Assembly: GCA_041484845.1 (NCBI GenBank)
Contig: JBGPIK010000077.1
Span: 1 to 20,477, forward strand
Direction of reading: 5' to 3'
Source of the DNA: JBGPIK01 sp041484845
GTDB taxonomy: Bacteria > Desulfobacterota > Binatia > UBA9968
Length of the DNA: 20,477 bases
Positions 14,623 through 20,477 of this stretch are shown here, in pieces. Made by a program: the position numbers and the translations under genes. The notes beneath the pieces were generated by a model. That model did no database searches. It was not told the DNA's origin and saw only the letters and a list, made by a program, of their open reading frames with translations. Each line of letters opens with the position of its first letter. The first letter of the stretch is position 1.

Positions 14623-14716
14623 AGGGACGTTGTTGTCTAGGTGGAATAAGTCTCTCGCGTCCACAATTTCCAAGAACCCCTAAGCGGAGTAATTCCCCTT
14701 AGACAACAACGTCCCT
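14623..14716. repeat. 94-bp foldback element with ~30-bp terminal inverted repeats
   Basis: AGGGACGTTGTTGTCTA (14623-14639) is repeated exactly in inverse orientation at 14700-14716. The similarity continues inward (GGTGGAATAAG against AGGGGAATTAC), giving arms of about 28-30 bp. The size and shape fit a REPIN or MITE moved by a TnpA_REP-type transposase. Related AGGGACGCTG starts are at about 16101 and 20003. It lies just before the intI remnant. Confidence 0.7.
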
Positions 14717-14758
14717 CAACTCGAGCTTGAAGCACTCATCGCACCCGAGGCAATCGCA

Positions 14759-14881
14759 ATGGCGGGCACGTACATCGTCACGCTCAAGTGCAAAGGGAAA
14801 TCGTTCCCCGAGTCCCATCGGGACCATCTCGTGGTCCGGATTGAAACCGTAGCGATTTGTGTTATCGAGGACGCCTGGTGA
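14759..14881 (+). CDS. Small ORF or gene remnant, 40 aa
   Basis: The frame starts MAGTYIVTLKCKGKS and ends with TGA at 14879-14881. It stays open upstream to the foldback element (QLELEALIAPEAIA), so it may be the tail of a gene cut by that element. The composition is protein-like but no family was recognised. No ribosome site is evident. Confidence 0.25.
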   Translation: MAGTYIVTLKCKGKSFPESHRDHLVVRIETVAICVIEDAW

Positions 14882-14947
14882 GGCTCAAGCGAATCAACGA
14901 AGATAGACTCGTCGCAGATGTCGGTCCGCTGTCATAAAACAGCAAAG

Positions 14948-15049
14948 GTAAAGACCCTGATGACTGACGATGTTAGCACCACGATGATCTACACGCACGT
15001 GTTGAATCGAGGTGGTAGAGGCGTGAACAGCCCGGCTGATCGTCTATGA
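14948..15049 (+). pseudogene. intI: C-terminal remnant of an integron integrase (IntI)
   Basis: Reading from 14969 the frame gives DVSTTMIYTHVLNRGG, then RGVNSPADRL and a TGA at 15047-15049. This is the characteristic C-terminus of integron integrases: TTMIYTHV contains the catalytic tyrosine, and the VLNRGGxGVxSPxD tail separates IntI from XerC/XerD. Upstream of 14969 the match fades (VKTLMTD where about VQELLGH-S is expected), and no further integrase motif (the HxLRHSFATH box) follows from the DNA before it. Only about 30 residues survive, so the gene is dead. It is on the plus strand, the same orientation as the cassettes. It shows that an integron platform existed here. The truncation may be linked to the foldback element at 14623-14716. 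Confidence 0.85.
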
Positions 15050-15105
15050 TAACGGGAGCGGTGGCCGAAATAAGCCGCCGTTCGTTAGGGAGATAACCCG
15101 CCGCC

Positions 15106-15216
15106 CCGGTCGGCTTTTGACGGAAAATTTAACGTTGACAAGTTGGCGTACCTGGTGGATATTGCAGCCGATTTGGATTTTATTGTCGGAGCCGCCGCCG
15201 GAGATAAGCCGACCGG
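15106..15216. repeat. Inverted repeat flanking a promoter-like sequence
   Basis: CCGGTCGGCTT (15106-15116) and AAGCCGACCGG (15206-15216) are exact inverted copies 111 bases end to end. Between them is a 17-spaced TTGACA/GATATT promoter. A frame without a start codon (from about 15090, ending TAA 15245-15247; FNVDKLAYLVDIAADLDF) also crosses here and may be a gene fragment. The remaining sequence from 15050 includes GAGCGGTGGC...GCCGCCGTTC (a stem with two G-T pairs, about 15055-15083) followed by the core-site-like GTTAGGG (15084-15090). Confidence 0.45.
15135..15163 (+). promoter_or_regulatory. Promoter candidate downstream of the intI remnant
   Basis: TTGACA (15135-15140) and GATATT (15158-15163; four of six to TATAAT) are separated by 17 bases. 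It lies about 100 bases before the membrane/coiled-coil gene at 15267 and between the intI tail and the first downstream genes, where a cassette promoter would be useful. Confidence 0.4.
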
Positions 15217-15266
15217 CATTTTTCTCTGCCTAATGCGGGTCACTTAATAGTTAGGAGAATCCTTAG

Positions 15267-15686
15267 ATGAACATTCTTCATCAAATCCTAAAACTTTGGC
15301 TACCGACCAAACCGTCGAGTATGATAGCGGGATTGTCCATATCGCTAGGCTTACTAGCAATGCGTCTCCCGGAGTTTCTGCTGAAATTTGGAGTCCAATT
15401 GCAAGACCAAATAGCACTGTTAGTCCGCATAACAATGCCACTCCTCCTATGGCTCGCTGGCTCATTGGTCGTTATTATCCTCCTGTTACGGGTGCTCGCC
15501 CAACAAAAAAAGAAGAACACGTCGCTTGAAACGGAGCGAGAGAATCAAAAGATCGCGCTGAAAAATTTGCAAGCTGAGATTCAAAACCGCAACGCGGAAA
15601 TTAATCACCTGCGCCAAGAAATCAAGAGTCTTAACGATGTTCTCCATGCTCAGCCTAATCAAGACAAGTTTGATCCACGTTTATAA
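15267..15686 (+). CDS. Membrane protein with C-terminal coiled coil, 139 aa
   Basis: Two hydrophobic segments at about residues 19-40 and 52-77 are followed by a charged helical region, residues 80-128, with heptad-like spacing (LETERENQ, LQAEIQNRNAEINHLRQEI). This predicts a membrane-anchored coiled coil. The ATG at 15267 has AGGAGA eight bases upstream, a strong ribosome site. A core-like GTTAGGA (15250-15256) overlaps that site, so the gene may begin a cassette. The next gene, also a TM/coiled-coil protein, starts 18 bases after its stop, so the two form an operon. No family was recognised. Confidence 0.75.
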   Translation: MNILHQILKLWLPTKPSSMIAGLSISLGLLAMRLPEFLLKFGVQLQDQIALLVRITMPLLLWLAGSLVVIILLLRVLAQQKKKNTSLETERENQKIALKNLQAEIQNRNAEINHLRQEIKSLNDVLHAQPNQDKFDPRL

Positions 15687-15704
15687 CTCTCTTGGAGAAA
15701 CGCA

Positions 15705-16058
15705 ATGCCCAACAATCTCGACGACGCCGTTGAAACAACCACAGATGGGAAACGTAAAGTCTTGTGCATATATCTTACCAATCCGTTTTTTGGGAGTCCC
15801 GAACGGACGTTGGGCGATTATCGCACGGAGCAGCAAGAGGCCCGTGAGCGTCACGCGATGCTCCAGGAACAACATCGTCTTCTCGCAAAATCTCTACGCT
15901 GGAACATCGTCCTTGCTGCCGCGACTCTCGGTATTGCCCTTGCGACCGCTGCTCTTGTTGCTGTGACCATATACGAAACGCCAGCAGAGAGATGGCAACC
16001 GCCAACAAAACAAGTGACGCCGCTAGAGCCGCCATCATCCGGTCATTCCAAACAATGA
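15705..16058 (+). CDS. Small protein with helical region and one membrane segment, 117 aa
   Basis: The N-terminal half is soluble with a basic/acidic helix rich in Glu, Gln and Arg (EQQEARERHAMLQEQHRLLA, about residues 42-61). One hydrophobic helix follows (about 67-90, IVLAAATLGIALATAALVAV), then a proline-rich tail. GGAGAA lies five bases before the ATG. It is probably co-translated with the upstream membrane/coiled-coil gene. No catalytic motif is visible and the family is unknown. The C-terminal tail after the helix is short, consistent with a single-pass anchor. Confidence 0.7.
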   Translation: MPNNLDDAVETTTDGKRKVLCIYLTNPFFGSPERTLGDYRTEQQEARERHAMLQEQHRLLAKSLRWNIVLAAATLGIALATAALVAVTIYETPAERWQPPTKQVTPLEPPSSGHSKQ

Positions 16059-16161
16059 GCCTATCGAATGTCATTTAAAAACCTCCCAACCATCGGGTTG
16101 ACAGGGACGCTGAAAAACACGCCCGTCACCCTTAGCATTAGCCTTGTGGAAAGATGATGCA

Positions 16162-17067
16162 ATGGTCCCGTTGTTCTTCCTGCCCGGTCATGCGAAAGAC
16201 GTTGCGTATCTCAACACTCGAGATCACCCTCGTGGCGAGGAATCTCGGGCGTTCTGTGAAACGTTGTGGGTGCGATATCACACCCTTGCGGACCCGCACT
16301 TTCGCGAAGACGCGCGGAACCATTTTCTCCAGCGCTTCTGGGAGATGTACCTCGCCGTGACGCTGCTGGAGCGAGGCCTACGCGTCGAGCGGTACGGGGA
16401 CGAAGGTCCAGAGTTCTTTGTCTTGGTTGGTGGGCGACGACTTTGGATTGAGGCTGTCGCTCCAGGACCTGGGGAAGGTCCCGATCGCGTTCCAGAAGTT
16501 GTCTACGGCGGCAATTTCGTTGAAATTCCAGTCGAGAAGATCCTGCTGCGTTTCACCAACGCTCTTACCGAAAAACGAAATCGTTACCTTGCGGCCCTGA
16601 GCAGGGGCATCATTGCACCAGAGGACATGTATCTTCTAGCGTTGAACAGCAGGCGCATTCCTTATGCGCCATATGAGAGTTCGATGCCCTACTTCCTTCA
16701 AGCCTTCCTTCCTATCGGGCCGCTTAAGGCAGAGTTCGATGTGAAGACTGGCGATATGACGGACAGCTTCTACGGGTACCGGCCAGTTGTCCGGAAACTA
16801 AAAGGGGCTGAGGTGTCCACCCGCACCTTCTTGGACTCCGAGGATGGTTCCTTCTGTTCCGCTATTGTCCATTCTGCGGTTGACTGTGCAAACCATCCGG
16901 TCAGTCTGGGAGACGATTTCTCTATTCTATATAACTCGGCTGCGGTCAATCCCGTTGATGCATCGGTATTCTTCTGGTGCAAACAGTTCTTTGTTCGTGA
17001 TAACCAACTCCAGCGTGAGGAGCCTAAGTCCGGCGCTTCAGACCGATCACCGAAAGGCGACGGCTGA
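16162..17067 (+). CDS. Cassette-associated protein, possible PD-(D/E)xK-like fold, 301 aa
   Basis: A soluble protein of 301 residues from the ATG at 16162; a TTG at 16144 would add six residues. The region FLQRFWEMYLAVTLLERG (55-72), then GPEF (82-85), then LWIEAVAPG (94-102) follows the order helix / acidic turn / E-x-A strand of PD-(D/E)xK nucleases. However, the position of the catalytic lysine reads valine, so activity is doubtful and the fold call is weak. The coding frame ends inside attC 3: R'' (17022-17028) lies within the last 16 codons and the TGA is 8 bases before R'. Overlap of an ORF end with attC is common in cassettes. The C-terminal residues (KSGASDRSPKGDG) are therefore encoded by attC sequence and are probably not a conserved part. 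Confidence 0.72.
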   Translation: MVPLFFLPGHAKDVAYLNTRDHPRGEESRAFCETLWVRYHTLADPHFREDARNHFLQRFWEMYLAVTLLERGLRVERYGDEGPEFFVLVGGRRLWIEAVAPGPGEGPDRVPEVVYGGNFVEIPVEKILLRFTNALTEKRNRYLAALSRGIIAPEDMYLLALNSRRIPYAPYESSMPYFLQAFLPIGPLKAEFDVKTGDMTDSFYGYRPVVRKLKGAEVSTRTFLDSEDGSFCSAIVHSAVDCANHPVSLGDDFSILYNSAAVNPVDASVFFWCKQFFVRDNQLQREEPKSGASDRSPKGDG

Positions 17068-17081
17068 GGTTTGCGTTAGAC
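17022..17081 (+). other. attC site 3 (end of the cassette with the 301-aa gene)
   Basis: R'' GCCTAAG (17022-17028), L'' CTTCAGACCG (17036-17045), centre ATCACCGAAAGGCGA, L' CGGCTGAGG (17061-17069), spacer TTTGC, R' GTTAGAC (17075-17081). L' complements L'' with one T-G pair and one base left over (A17042). R' fits GTTRRRY fully. R'' has G instead of the final C. At 60 bp it is of minimal but normal length. Confidence 0.75.
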
Positions 17082-17494
17082 CATGGTGGCAACTCAGTAT
17101 GAGTGAAAATAGTTCACCTTTGCTAGGGCAAGAAATTCAGACGAGAGATCGTATCCGAGACCAGATGTTGATCGAATCGGTTTTCAAATTCCGACTGTTT
17201 TTTGTTGGATTCGTTTTTGCCATTCTGTCTTTCGCAATGCAGTGCTCTGCCGAAGCCGAAGAGTCACGGATAAAGTTCTGCGAGGCTAGTGCGTGGTTTT
17301 TTCTAGCGCTCGCCGGCTATCTGGCGTTGAAGGACTGCGCAGGCTTTGCCGCAAAGATAACCGAGAAAACTGCTGAATGACTGGAAGAAAGACCCAAAAG
17401 ATGGATGTGGTTTTTGTTCTTAGCGGGTGTCGTCCTAACTTATGCTTGCAAAAATTTTGGATTCCTTTTCGCGGAATTGATGGCTAGGTCTAAC
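17076..17494 (+). mobile_element. Integron gene cassette E (3' end uncertain)
   Basis: It begins at the TT of attC 3 R' (GTTAGAC). GTCTAAC at 17488-17494, the exact reverse complement, is the expected R'' and lies shortly before the end of the open frame. The L', L'' and R' of this attC could not be placed with confidence; small hairpins CAGC-TTTT-GCTG and CGTAA-GTTTTCG-TTACG follow (17520-17550). The true end is therefore somewhere after 17494. Confidence 0.55.
17099..17380 (+). CDS. Small cassette membrane protein, 93 aa, probably truncated
   Basis: It starts at the ATG 24 bases after the attC 3 recombination point; the longer frame upstream is the shadow of the preceding gene. A polar N-terminus (SENSSPLLGQEIQTRDRIRD) is followed by a hydrophobic helix at about residues 30-49 (FKFRLFFVGFVFAILSFAMQ) and a second at about 67-79. 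The stop is TGA at 17378-17380. The same frame continues for 45 codons with protein-like sequence and a third helix, ending just after the expected R''. This suggests a nonsense-mutated 139-residue protein, or read-through. The family is not recognised. Confidence 0.6.
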   Translation: MSENSSPLLGQEIQTRDRIRDQMLIESVFKFRLFFVGFVFAILSFAMQCSAEAEESRIKFCEASAWFFLALAGYLALKDCAGFAAKITEKTAE

Positions 17495-17518
17495 CCGGTG
17501 CTGGCGGGTATCGGCTAG
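17381..17518 (+). pseudogene. In-frame continuation of the cassette E gene after the TGA
   Basis: In the frame of the 93-residue ORF this stretch reads LEERPKRWMWFLFLAGVV and on through a hydrophobic segment to a TAG at 17516-17518. It contains a predicted membrane helix preceded by a basic stretch. The expected R'' (17488-17494) lies inside its last 11 codons, as in other cassette genes. An internal ATG at 17405 could restart translation. Confidence 0.45.
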
Positions 17519-17605
17519 CAGCTTTTGCTGATCGTAAGTTTTCGTTTACGAGTCCTAGCTCAAATTTCCCGTAAGGCCTAATTTAGCCCGTAATCGTAGC
17601 CAAAT

Positions 17606-17640
17606 TGTTCATTGAACACCCCCGGCTATGAGCATACAAT
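17606..17640 (+). promoter_or_regulatory. Promoter with palindromic operator for the Sel1-protease gene
   Basis: TTGAAC (17612-17617) and TACAAT (17635-17640, five of six) are 17 bases apart. A perfect palindrome TGTTCA-T-TGAACA (17606-17618) covers the -35, and TTGTTCAT recurs at 17661-17668 downstream. CCGGC...GCCGG (about 17622-17647) could form a stem. This fits regulated transcription of the gene at 17701. The remainder of 17519-17700 holds no gene. Confidence 0.5.
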
Positions 17641-17700
17641 TGGCCGGTAGAATTAACACGTTGTTCATAAGGAATTAAAGCGGCTCGGGCAAGGTATAGT

Positions 17701-19287
17701 TTGACAATCGTTATGTGTCGGTTTTTCCCTTCTACGGCCAATCTTTTGTTTGTGGTCGCTTTGATAGCGGTTGGCTGTTCAGAGTCGGTTTCGCGTTACG
17801 CAGCGCAGACAAGTTCACCTAAAAGGTGCACTTATATCTCATCTATCAGTTTCGGACGTGACACCAGCCTTCAGGACTGCATAGCGCTAGCGAACATGGG
17901 GGACGGAGAAGCCGCATTCAAGCTGGGCGAATATTATTCACGTTCTTTTAGCGGCGGCACATCGGAAGCCAATTATTGGTACGGTAAAGCAGCCGACTTG
18001 GGGAACGTGAAGGCGATGCGAGAGGTATTCGATGCATATTATTTCGGTTTCAAGGAGCCCAAAAACACCGCAAAGGCGGACGAATACCTTTTGAAGGCTT
18101 CGGAAAATGGTGCGGAGTGGGCACAACTTGTTCTGGCAAGACGCATCGAAAAGACCGACCCGCAAAAAGCCGCCGAGCTTTATCTCAAAGTGGCCAGAAA
18201 CGATAACTGCCACGCACAGGCGAGGATGGCTCAAGCGTACTATCAAGGCGATATCATCGAAAGGAATCCAACGCAGGCCTATTTCTGGTTTCTCCTTGCA
18301 AAAGTCGGTGGATCTCCTTTTAGACATTCCGACTATCACGTACTCGCGAGACCACCGAATGAGCCTATTTTGGCTTTGGGGACTAATCCGGATTTATGCT
18401 TACCCAAACTAGACTACGAAATTGAGTCGTCCCTTCCCAAGGAATTTGCTCGGATTGCACAAGATGCAGCCACGAATTGGAGGAGAGGTCGCCAAGAAGA
18501 CATCCTTCCTCTACCAAGCGGCATCGAAGTGGCACTTCCCTCCACAAAACCTGGGCATCAGGATGATCCAGAACGTTCCTCCAGGCCAACTGAATCACCA
18601 CGTACCCTCGACCCACCTAAAACACAGGATCCACTGAGAAAAGAGCCACCACCCACAATACGCGTTGCGAGTTTGCCTAAATGGGCACCACTCCGCATCA
18701 CAGAACAACCTTCGACTCGTAATAACCCCAAGGGGCGTACTGAGCTTTTTAAACTCATTTCGCGGTCAATATGGGTTGTGGTTGCGGCGCGAACTCAGAG
18801 TGATCTACGGCGGGGCACTAACATTGCCCAGGGGTCGGCTGTAGCTGTAACGAAAAAACAACTATTGACGAACTGCCACGTTATAGAGGGTCGGCCATTG
18901 GTCTGGGTAAAACAAGCCAATAAACTAACCCGCGCAAACGTCATCGCGGGAGATTCGCCGACCGACCGGTGTATTTTATCCGTCGAGCAGGTTAGCCTTG
19001 ATCCGGTCAAAGGTTTTCGGAAATATGAGGACCTCATGGTGGGCGAGGAGGTTTACACAATTGGCTCGCCTAGCGGGCTAGAGAGCACGTTAGGCCAAGG
19101 AATAATTTCGGGGCTTCGCCAACTCGATTCACAACGTCTTATACAAACGACAGCGCCCATTTCACCAGGGTCCTCCGGTGGTGGGCTTTTTGATCAATCA
19201 GGAAACGTCATAGGTATTACCACGTTTATGGTCGGTCAGGGGCAGAGTTTGAACTTTGCAATCGCCACAGAAGATTACTTTCGCTAA
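17701..19287 (+). CDS. Predicted lipoprotein with Sel1-like repeats and trypsin-like protease domain
   Basis: A 528-residue envelope protein. The N-terminus has a hydrophobic stretch ending LIAVGC (Cys26), a plausible lipobox. Residues about 66-204 hold Sel1-type TPR repeats (GEAAFKLGEYYS, EANYWYGKAADLGNVKAM, PTQAYFWFLLA). A proline-rich linker (about 280-325) leads to a trypsin/HtrA-like domain (about 350-525) with His393 in TNCHVIEG, Asp422 in SPTDRC and Ser492 in SPGSSGGGLF, a full catalytic triad. No PDZ domain follows; the protein stops right after the last strand. The start is a TTG at 17701 with AAGG six bases upstream; an ATG at 17713 is the alternative. It has its own promoter. The Sel1 part probably binds a protein partner whose processing or quality control the protease performs. 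Confidence 0.85.
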   Translation: MTIVMCRFFPSTANLLFVVALIAVGCSESVSRYAAQTSSPKRCTYISSISFGRDTSLQDCIALANMGDGEAAFKLGEYYSRSFSGGTSEANYWYGKAADLGNVKAMREVFDAYYFGFKEPKNTAKADEYLLKASENGAEWAQLVLARRIEKTDPQKAAELYLKVARNDNCHAQARMAQAYYQGDIIERNPTQAYFWFLLAKVGGSPFRHSDYHVLARPPNEPILALGTNPDLCLPKLDYEIESSLPKEFARIAQDAATNWRRGRQEDILPLPSGIEVALPSTKPGHQDDPERSSRPTESPRTLDPPKTQDPLRKEPPPTIRVASLPKWAPLRITEQPSTRNNPKGRTELFKLISRSIWVVVAARTQSDLRRGTNIAQGSAVAVTKKQLLTNCHVIEGRPLVWVKQANKLTRANVIAGDSPTDRCILSVEQVSLDPVKGFRKYEDLMVGEEVYTIGSPSGLESTLGQGIISGLRQLDSQRLIQTTAPISPGSSGGGLFDQSGNVIGITTFMVGQGQSLNFAIATEDYFR

Positions 19288-19556
19288 AAACCGAGTTGGG
19301 GAAAAAATGGGGTCATCCCTTAGAGGAGGGAAAGCGGACATTCTGAATTTTTGGGCCTAACCTTCAGCTTCATACCGACGCGGAATACACGCGGCTGAGC
19401 ACGGACGTTAGCCTTTAAAGAAGACTGCGGCACCGGGGTCAGGCCCAATAATCTTGACAACCTTTCCTGAACCGCAAGCGGCGATGAGTCTAACAAAGAC
19501 TTGAGACGAGAGACGACTATTTTTTTTAAGCTGTCGTTTTTGCGTGAGCAGGGACC

Positions 19557-19640
19557 GACTTGAACGGCTTGAAACATTTCAACGCTTTAAACGATTCGTA
19601 GGGTTTCAACCGCTTGAACTCTCGATCCTTTGAAGCGGCG
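19557..19640. repeat. Degenerate TTGAA/TTCAA short-period tract
   Basis: CTTGAACGG, CTTGAAACA, TTTCAACG, TTTAAACG, TTTCAACCG, CTTGAACTC and CTTTGAAG follow each other at about 9-11 base intervals. Roughly helical spacing of a partly palindromic core could arise by slippage or serve as a cluster of protein sites. No function can be assigned. Confidence 0.4.
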
Positions 19641-19813
19641 TCAAACCTAATCACAAACGATCAGGAGTGCGAGGGAAAGCGGCTTTTGTCTGACAACTCG
19701 GCGTGACGGCGAGAGGTTCGTCCACAGGTTCCGTTCACGTTGTTTCAAACGCCCGTCAGACATTTATGTCGGACTTGCCTAACTTTCGCGGGTATCGCTT
19801 TGGGAGAGCCGCC

Positions 19814-19859
19814 GTTGAGCCACGCTAATTCGTGATCATGCTCGTGAGCGTGACTCAAC
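19814..19859. repeat. Strong inverted repeat (13-bp arms)
   Basis: GTTGAGCCACGCT (19814-19826) and AGCGTGACTCAAC (19847-19859) pair at 12 of 13 positions around a 20-base loop. There is no T-run after it, and no flanking gene that it would terminate. It could be an isolated palindromic element. Confidence 0.5.
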
Positions 19860-19864
19860 GACAA

Positions 19865-19892
19865 GGATGAATTATGAAGGATGAGGGATGAA
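19865..19892 (+). repeat. Tandem heptamer repeat, four units
   Basis: GGATGAA, TTATGAA, GGATGAG and GGATGAA stand head to tail. This is a short tandem heptamer array of the kind scattered in some bacterial genomes, probably a slippage product. Confidence 0.5.
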
Positions 19893-20184
19893 AAGGGCAA
19901 CAACGTGGAGTCGAGCATCGCCCTTATGCGCCGCGCGGGGTCTGCGATGATCTTGGAGAGTTCGCGGTCGGAGGTGCCCAGGGTAAAAAGAGTAGAAACT
20001 TAAGGGACGCTGCTGATGGCGTTGAATGACTTCTCGCTAGGCTCTGCCCACTGCCGAATAAAAATGACCGATCTCACGTTTAGGCAATTCTCCCTTTGCA
20101 TAGAAAAACTAGTCAACCTAGACCACAAATTCGCTTTAACTCCATAGTCCGCCGACCGCGCGCGTAGGCTTGGGTTTCGCTTTC

Positions 20185-20213
20185 TTGAGATGCATACTCC
20201 AGTGGAGTATAGT
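20185..20213 (+). promoter_or_regulatory. Toxin promoter with embedded operator palindrome
   Basis: TTGAGA (20185-20190) and TATAGT (20208-20213) are 17 bases apart, five of six matches each. A perfect palindrome, ATACTCCA-G-TGGAGTAT (20194-20210), fills the spacer and enters the -10. Such placement is typical of autoregulated toxin-antitoxin promoters, where the antitoxin would occlude polymerase. The start codon is only five bases past the -10, so the transcript is expected to be leaderless or nearly so. Confidence 0.65.
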
Positions 20214-20218
20214 TGGTT

Positions 20219-20477
20219 ATGCAGACCATCGTTGAAACGCCGGCCTACTTAAGCGACGCCAGAGGCCTTGGACTGACGGAAGCTGAGCGGGATTTCATCG
20301 TCGCGTGGATCGCGGCCAACCCGGACGCCGGGGACGTCATCCAAGGCACGGGAGGGGCGCGCAAAGTTCGCTTCGCCGGAAAAGGCAAGGGCAAAAGCGG
20401 CGGCTACCGGGTCATCACTTTTTACGCCGGGACGCGCATGCCGACATTTCTCCTCAACGTGTTTGCGAAAAATGAGA
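20219..20477 (+). CDS. RelE-family toxin of a type II toxin-antitoxin system (partial)
   Basis: The first 86 residues of a RelE/HigB2-like protein; the gene runs off the window. Recognisable stretches are MQTIVETPAYLSDARGLGLT (1-20), ANPDAGDVIQGTGGARKVRF (33-52) and GKSGGYRVITFYAG (58-71), with a basic surface suited to binding ribosome and mRNA. In this family the toxin gene often comes first, with an Xre-type HTH antitoxin gene directly downstream, here outside the window. The ATG at 20219 has no ribosome site, consistent with a leaderless start from the promoter at 20185-20213. The family name is firm. The exact mRNA-cleavage specificity is not readable. Confidence 0.9.
   Translation, partial: MQTIVETPAYLSDARGLGLTEAERDFIVAWIAANPDAGDVIQGTGGARKVRFAGKGKGKSGGYRVITFYAGTRMPTFLLNVFAKNE

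Larger units (their letters stand above)
19288..20184. other. Gene-poor stretch with scattered repeats
   Basis: No gene with convincing start, ribosome site and protein character was found on either strand. The one longer minus-strand frame (19320-19577) is rich in low-information sequence and crosses repeats. The visible structure is the TTGAA/TTCAA tract, a long inverted repeat and a heptamer array, listed separately. AAGGGACGCTGCTG at about 20002-20015 resembles the end of the foldback element at 14623. Confidence 0.5.

Noticed and set aside
16096..16140. A promoter starting with TTGACA before the 301-residue gene.
   Set aside because: No acceptable -10 lies 16-18 bases downstream.
19320..19577. 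An 85-codon minus-strand frame.
   Set aside because: There is no ribosome site or domain, and it enters the TTGAA/TTCAA repeat tract.
19557..19640. A CRISPR-like array.
   Set aside because: Units are 9-11 bases, degenerate and without unique spacers; no cas gene is present.
1..20477. tRNA, rRNA or riboswitch genes.
   Set aside because: No cloverleaf, conserved T-loop motif (GGTTCGAATC), rRNA signature or known riboswitch core was seen on either strand by eye.

Overview
The window looks like part of a chromosome from an uncultured, moderately GC-rich soil or sediment bacterium. Solute-binding proteins with no cognate permease, class III CoA-transferases, HyuA/HyuB hydantoinases and many small nomadic palindromic repeats would fit Candidatus Binatia/Desulfobacterota, NC10 or Rokubacteria-type lineages. 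This placement is inferred from gene style only, and no marker gene is present.

Layout. (1) 1-4.7 kb, minus strand: a hydantoinase/oxoprolinase operon, hyuA - small unknown gene - retropepsin-like aspartic protease - hyuB, with overlapping or abutting reading frames. (2) 4.7-7.3 kb, plus strand: an integron-derived segment. It has a duplicated upstream region with a good promoter, then two tandem gene cassettes (an unknown 204-residue protein and an FRG-domain protein), each followed by a recognisable attC site, then a small membrane protein that may belong to a third cassette. (3) 7.6-14.6 kb, plus strand: a six-gene catabolic cluster in the order solute-binding protein 1, CoA-transferase, aconitase-family large and small subunits, solute-binding protein 2, HMG-CoA-lyase-like enzyme. 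The enzymes suggest uptake, isomerisation or hydration, CoA activation and cleavage of a branched hydroxy-dicarboxylate, giving an acyl-CoA and a keto acid. (4) 14.6-17.7 kb: a second integron-derived segment. It contains a 94-bp foldback element, the C-terminal tail of an integron integrase (intI) as a pseudogene, two small membrane/coiled-coil genes, a possible nuclease-fold gene ending inside a third attC, and a further cassette whose membrane gene is interrupted by an in-frame TGA. (5) 17.6-19.3 kb: a predicted lipoprotein with Sel1-type repeats and a trypsin-like protease domain, behind its own promoter. (6) 19.3-20.5 kb: a gene-poor stretch with repeats, then the start of a RelE-family toxin with an operator-like palindrome inside its promoter.

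The most notable result is a decayed, dispersed integron. The intI tail keeps the catalytic tyrosine and the IntI-type C-terminus. Three attC sites carry an unpaired base in L''. In two cassettes the 7-base R'' is the exact reverse complement of the R' at the cassette's own upstream edge, as cassette recombination predicts. The second point of interest is the CoA-transferase/aconitase/lyase cluster with two paralogous binding proteins, whose substrate is unknown.
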